From: Paenibacillus aestuarii
GTDB lineage: Bacteria; Bacillota; Bacilli; Paenibacillales; NBRC-103111
Reading direction: 5' to 3'
Assembly (NCBI RefSeq): GCF_027789125.1
Contig: NZ_JAQFVF010000089.1
Location: forward strand, 248,001-312,000
DNA length: 64,000 bases
Made by a program: the position numbers and the translations under genes
Shown: in pieces, positions 60,931-64,000 of the stretch
How the letters are laid out: the number at the start of each line of letters is the position of its first letter
Position numbering within the stretch: the stretch's first letter is position 1
Notes under the pieces: model-generated
The model's input: the letters and a program-made list of their open reading frames with translations, nothing else
Databases searched by the model: none
Told to the model about the DNA's origin: nothing

Positions 60931-61143
60931 TTACGCCTTCGCCTTCTCCATCAGCGGCTCGGCCGGCTCTTTACTGTCCGGCTGTTCGCCTTTTTCGGCA
61001 ACCAGATCTCTTGCCGAATTTTTGAACTCATGCAGCGTGCGTCCGACCGCACGCCCAAGCTCAGGCAGCTTGGAAGGGCCAAAGAGCACCAGCACTACAA
61101 AGAGAATAAGCATCAGTCCAGGAAAGCCGATATTTTGAAGCAT
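60931..61143 (-). CDS. tatA: Twin-arginine translocase subunit TatA
   Basis: A 70-residue TatA/E subunit. It has one N-terminal membrane helix (FPGLMLILFVVLVLF), the FGPSKLPELGR hinge that is the family hallmark, an amphipathic helix (AVGRTLHEFKNSARDLVAEK) and an acidic tail. It forms the Tat pore for folded proteins. It is 19 nt past the RidA gene in the same direction, so it is part of the amine oxidase operon, with tatC on the other side of the locus. Confidence 0.95.
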   Translation of the reverse strand: MLQNIGFPGLMLILFVVLVLFGPSKLPELGRAVGRTLHEFKNSARDLVAEKGEQPDSKEPAEPLMEKAKA

Positions 61144-61162
61144 GTATCATCACTCCATTTCT

Positions 61163-61723
61163 TTAGTCTTGGTTATGGTGTTTCGGGTAAACCGCTACCG
61201 CCTCGATCTCGATCAGCCAATCAGCGTTAACCAGACCAGCAACGCCCACTGTCGACCGCGCCGGTTTCACAGGATTCGCCTCCGTGCCGAAAAATTGGGC
61301 GTAAGCGTCAAACCAGCCTTGATAATCAAATTTATTATCTTTACTCGGATCAGCTATCAAATACACGCGCAAATAGGTGACATCCGCAAGGGTCAATCCT
61401 TTTTCCTTCAACTGGCTTTCAATCGATTTCAAAATGCCTATGCCCTGTGTCTTCGTATCGCCATACCGTTCGTACACGGTTTTGCCTTCCTTGTTGAGCA
61501 CGGGAGGGGTCGTGCCGCTCGTAAATAGATAGGACGAGCCGGACGGTACGGATACACCGCTAGAAATCGAAGATGCCGGACTTCCATAAAATTCCACTTC
61601 ATTGATCGGCTCTGCCGAATATTTGTTGGATTTCTCCGCATCGTCCGCATAAGCACTGGCAGCAATTAGGCTGGAACCTACGACAGCTGCAGCGATCAGC
61701 TTCATTTTTTTCGTTATCATCAT
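61163..61723 (-). CDS. Exported RidA-family protein
   Basis: A 186-residue protein with an N-terminal signal peptide (MKLIAAAVVGSSLIAASAYA, cleavage after about residue 26) followed by a RidA/YjgF domain. The conserved arginine of the imine-binding site is in KPARSTVGVAGLV near residue 159, followed by IEIEAVAV. RidA enzymes hydrolyse reactive imines and enamines, and most are cytoplasmic. This one is exported and lies between an amine oxidase and tatA. AGAAGGAG precedes ATG 61723. Confidence 0.92.
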   Translation of the reverse strand: MMITKKMKLIAAAVVGSSLIAASAYADDAEKSNKYSAEPINEVEFYGSPASSISSGVSVPSGSSYLFTSGTTPPVLNKEGKTVYERYGDTKTQGIGILKSIESQLKEKGLTLADVTYLRVYLIADPSKDNKFDYQGWFDAYAQFFGTEANPVKPARSTVGVAGLVNADWLIEIEAVAVYPKHHNQD

Positions 61724-61742
61724 TGGGATCGCTCCTTCTCCT

Positions 61743-63350
61743 CTATTCCTTCATCACGCGCTCGTGCAGTTCCGTCACGACTTTCCGCGCCGACTCGATC
61801 GCACCGGCCTGCCAAGCCGTAATGTAGCTGATATGCTCCCCAGCCAAGTAAATGCGGCCATCCGGCTTGCACAGGGTCGGATAGTACGTCTTGCGATCAT
61901 CTGCCGTATAGGCGACCCAGCCGCCAAGATTATATTTGATCTTTTTCCAATCCACGGAGAACGAAGCTTCAAATTCTTTGAAATATTGCGGATGAATCTT
62001 AGCCCCTTGGCTAAGGGCGTAATCCTCGCGCTGGGCAACCGTCATTTTACCGAGCTTATCGGCATTGGCGCCGAAGGCATAATACCCGAGCAGCAGCCCT
62101 TTTTTGGCAAAGTAGTCAGTCGGCGGGTAATAAATGCTGGAAATATCCATATTCGTCAAGGTGTTGCCGCCAAAAATATGCTCATCCTCTTCCCAGAACC
62201 TGCGCTTGAATTGCAGTCCGATTTTGCCGGCAGAAGCATAGCTGATTTTGGAAATCGCCGTCGCCATCTCAGCGGAGAAGTTCGCCTTAATCTCTTTTAG
62301 CACCGATAACGGGATCGTGCAGATGCAATAATCGCCAGTAACTTCTTTCAGCGCCCCGCTGTTCAAATCTTTATACTTGACACGAACGCCGTCGGTAGAC
62401 TGAATGATCTCCTGCACCTCTGCGTGGAATTGGATGCGGTCGCTGACTTTTTTCTCAAATGCCTTGGCAATCATATCCATGCCGCCTACCGGGTGGAACA
62501 TCATCATTTGTTGATCATACGAATATTCGCTGCTAAAAAACTGCCCAAAACCGGAATTAATGATCGCTTTCAAGCTAAACGGATCTTTTCGTACACCGGC
62601 ATCCAGTTTGCCGCCGGGCTCTTCGATATATCCGGCTCTTTCCGAGCCTTTATAGAACAAATCCGCGTTCAAATCCCCTTCCGACTTCAAAAAAGCAACC
62701 AGTTTCGCCTTCTCCTCCGAAGTTAACGGAAGGTCAAGCGCTTTTTGATTGACGGCTTTCGCCAGCATCTCGGAAACATAGCCTTTCACGTCCGCTTTCG
62801 CTTGACGCTTCGGCACTTTGACGCCCGAGAGCTCCCCGACATTTTCGTTATAGTAATAGCCGCTTTCATTCACATTGTTGAACGGTTCGATAGCAACGCC
62901 GAATTTGCGGGCATATTCCAAAGTGACATGGAATTGCGGGATCCGCATCGGCCCAGCATTAAAATAAAGGCCGTTATCAAAGCGGGCTACCTGCTTCACG
63001 CCGCCGATTTCGGTGACCGTTGTGCCCCGGCGGACCGTCCAAGCTCGCCCTCCGGCACGCGCTCTGGCTTCCAGAATCGTGCAGTCATACCCGGCACCGC
63101 CCAGCTCATACGCTGCCGTCATGCCGGCAATTCCGGCGCCAAGAATGATAATCTTTTTACCGCTGCGGCCTGATAAAGTCAGATCACCGCCTGAAGGTGG
63201 CGTGTATGCTGCAGCCTTCATCGTTTCCGGAGAAAGCAAGCCCAGAGTGCCCATGACACTGAACAGCGCAGCCGATCCCCCGATTTTGCCGACAGTCGTT
63301 AGAAACTGCCTGCGCGTTATTTGCTCTTCTCTTATCAGTGTGTTCTCCAT
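61743..63350 (-). CDS. FAD-dependent amine oxidase with twin-arginine signal
   Basis: A 535-residue flavoprotein of the monoamine/L-amino acid oxidase family, which oxidises an amine to an imine with release of hydrogen peroxide. The N-terminus has a twin-arginine signal (ITRRQFLTTVGKIGGSAALF), so export is by Tat. The FAD motif is IIILGAGIAGMTAAYEL near residue 68, with GGRAWTVR after it and the C-terminal FAD block DGRIYLAGEHISYITAWQAG near 500. It lies 19 nt upstream of the RidA gene and divergent from the regulator. Confidence 0.95.
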   Translation of the reverse strand: MENTLIREEQITRRQFLTTVGKIGGSAALFSVMGTLGLLSPETMKAAAYTPPSGGDLTLSGRSGKKIIILGAGIAGMTAAYELGGAGYDCTILEARARAGGRAWTVRRGTTVTEIGGVKQVARFDNGLYFNAGPMRIPQFHVTLEYARKFGVAIEPFNNVNESGYYYNENVGELSGVKVPKRQAKADVKGYVSEMLAKAVNQKALDLPLTSEEKAKLVAFLKSEGDLNADLFYKGSERAGYIEEPGGKLDAGVRKDPFSLKAIINSGFGQFFSSEYSYDQQMMMFHPVGGMDMIAKAFEKKVSDRIQFHAEVQEIIQSTDGVRVKYKDLNSGALKEVTGDYCICTIPLSVLKEIKANFSAEMATAISKISYASAGKIGLQFKRRFWEEDEHIFGGNTLTNMDISSIYYPPTDYFAKKGLLLGYYAFGANADKLGKMTVAQREDYALSQGAKIHPQYFKEFEASFSVDWKKIKYNLGGWVAYTADDRKTYYPTLCKPDGRIYLAGEHISYITAWQAGAIESARKVVTELHERVMKE

Positions 63351-63427
63351 GCTCTCATCTCCCTGGTCAAGTTTGGCGAAGCTTTACCCTAAACTTACCA
63401 ACCCGAGATGCATTCGTCTATATTATG

Positions 63428-63444
63428 TGTAAGACTATATAACA
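63428..63444. promoter_or_regulatory. TnrA/GlnR-type box upstream of the amine oxidase
   Basis: TGTAAGACTATATAACA matches TGTNA-N7-TNACA exactly. Its centre is about 26 nt upstream of a predicted transcript start for the amine oxidase (TATAGA on the minus strand, 63417-63422), a position suited to repression. Confidence 0.75.
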
Positions 63445-63533
63445 TAAATTATACTTATATTAAGATTGAAATCGTTTATTTGAACAATTCGGACGTCAAT
63501 GCTACAATCATTATATTGTCAATGTCATAATTA

Positions 63534-63550
63534 TGTTATATTACCTTACA
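63534..63550. promoter_or_regulatory. TnrA/GlnR-type box upstream of the TnrA-like gene
   Basis: TGTTATATTACCTTACA matches TGTNA-N7-TNACA exactly. It overlaps the likely -10 (TATATT, 63537-63542, with TTGTCA at 63516-63521), which suggests autoregulation. Confidence 0.75.
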
Positions 63551-63567
63551 TATCTGGAGGTGGGATG

Positions 63568-63801
63568 ATGTCAATTACGACGAAAAAAGTGATTCAGATC
63601 GGGGTGGTTAGTGAGCTTACCGGGTTAACCGAGCGGCAAATCCGCTACTACGAGGACAGGAAGTTGATTTTTCCGGACCGAAGTAAAGGACGCGTGCGCA
63701 AATATTCATTTGAAGATATCCAAAAAATTATGGACATTCACACGAAATTGACTGATGGATATCAGACTGTTGAACTGAAACGCATGTTAGCCGGAACATG
63801 A
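63568..63801 (+). CDS. Short TnrA/GlnR-like MerR-family regulator
   Basis: A protein of about 78 residues consisting of a MerR-type winged HTH. The pattern VIQIGVVSELTGLTERQIRY, then YEDRKLIFPDRS and RKYSFEDIQKIMDIH, follows TnrA and GlnR of Bacillus closely. TnrA has about 110 residues; the C-terminal part that binds glutamine synthetase is missing here. ATG 63568 is 7 nt after GGAGG, with ATG 63565 as an alternative. It lies 16 nt before tatC, and two TnrA-type boxes precede it. Confidence 0.9.
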   Translation: MSITTKKVIQIGVVSELTGLTERQIRYYEDRKLIFPDRSKGRVRKYSFEDIQKIMDIHTKLTDGYQTVELKRMLAGT

Positions 63802-63817
63802 AAGAGGGGGAATTCTT

Positions 63818-64000
63818 ATGCCCAAATATGACGCAATGACGGTCGTTGAACATTTATCCGAACTGCGCACGAGGATCATCCGCATACTCATTGTGCTCAT
63901 GCTCGCCATGATTGCCGGATTCTTCCTTGCCCAGCGCATCCTGATTTATTTCAAAACGGTACCACCGGCTTCCGTAATCGCCTGGCATGCTTTTTCACCC
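63818..64000 (+). CDS. tatC: Twin-arginine translocase subunit TatC, N-terminal part (cut by window edge)
   Basis: 61 codons are visible from ATG 63818, reading MPKYDAMTVVEHLSELRTR and then the first membrane helix (IIRILIVLMLAMIAGFFLA). HLxELRxR is the TatC hallmark, used in recognising twin-arginine signals. GAGGGGGA precedes the ATG. It lies downstream of the TnrA-like gene, opposite the tatA operon. The remainder is outside the window. Confidence 0.93.
   Translation, partial: MPKYDAMTVVEHLSELRTRIIRILIVLMLAMIAGFFLAQRILIYFKTVPPASVIAWHAFSP

Overview
The window looks like a chromosomal segment of a spore-forming, Gram-positive soil bacterium of the Paenibacillus type. The reasons are the Bacillus-order housekeeping cluster yqeG-yqeH-aroE-yhbY-nadD, a spoVA-type sporulation operon, CcpA cre-like sites, AGGAGG-type ribosome binding sites with several GTG and TTG starts, moderate-to-high GC, and many sugar-sensing regulators (AraC, LacI, DeoR, YesM/YesN). 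No rRNA, tRNA, CRISPR array, phage or intact transposase was seen. Names are calls from protein motifs and context; no database search was run.

Layout. 1-3083: housekeeping operon on the minus strand. 3217-7799: MoxR / DUF58 / transglutaminase operon. 8185-11375: a spoVAC-spoVAD-spoVAEB operon led by a DUF421-DUF1657 gene with a divergent DUF1657 gene, resembling the spoVA2 type linked to spore heat resistance. 11407-13077: papain-like protease with two tiny genes, then MarR. 13479-19869: rhamnose mutarotase, cupin, GH4 glycosidase (perfect cre upstream), and a kinase / response regulator / AraC operon. 21026-24237: kduI-deoR-kduD-isomerase operon for pectin-derived uronates. 24294-27353: YtoI-like CBS regulator, a small zinc-motif protein and isocitrate lyase, whose promoters share a TGTTATATAACA-type palindrome. 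27404-28397 and 33776-34027: three tandem-repeat arrays of different period that share one core. 34116-40781: sugar ABC transporter with a YesM/YesN two-component system. 41783-47468: L-fucose catabolic operon with a divergent LacI regulator and two matching operators. 47522-51022: SDR, Ktr potassium transporter, AraC. 51243-60856: GH35 beta-galactosidase, AraC, then a phosphoesterase-rich cluster (PHP, DUF4091, DeoR; metallophosphoesterase, EamA permease, PhnP-like hydrolase). 60931-64000: tatA, exported RidA, Tat-signal amine oxidase, and divergently a short TnrA-like regulator and tatC.

The most notable unit is the last one. A dedicated TatA/TatC pair flanks an FAD amine oxidase with a twin-arginine signal and a RidA protein with a Sec signal peptide. 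RidA proteins hydrolyse the imines that such oxidases make. The divergent intergenic region has two exact matches to the TnrA/GlnR box TGTNA-N7-TNACA, and the divergent gene encodes a TnrA-like DNA-binding domain without the C-terminal extension of TnrA. Together this suggests a nitrogen-controlled extracytoplasmic amine-scavenging module with its own export machinery.

Several starts were moved to internal codons because of ribosome binding sites (for example yqeG at TTG 3015 and DUF421 at GTG 10960). Several small genes are called from their ribosome binding sites or neighbours. One solute-binding-protein gene needs a one-base frameshift in an A7 run to join its start codon and signal peptide to the rest.
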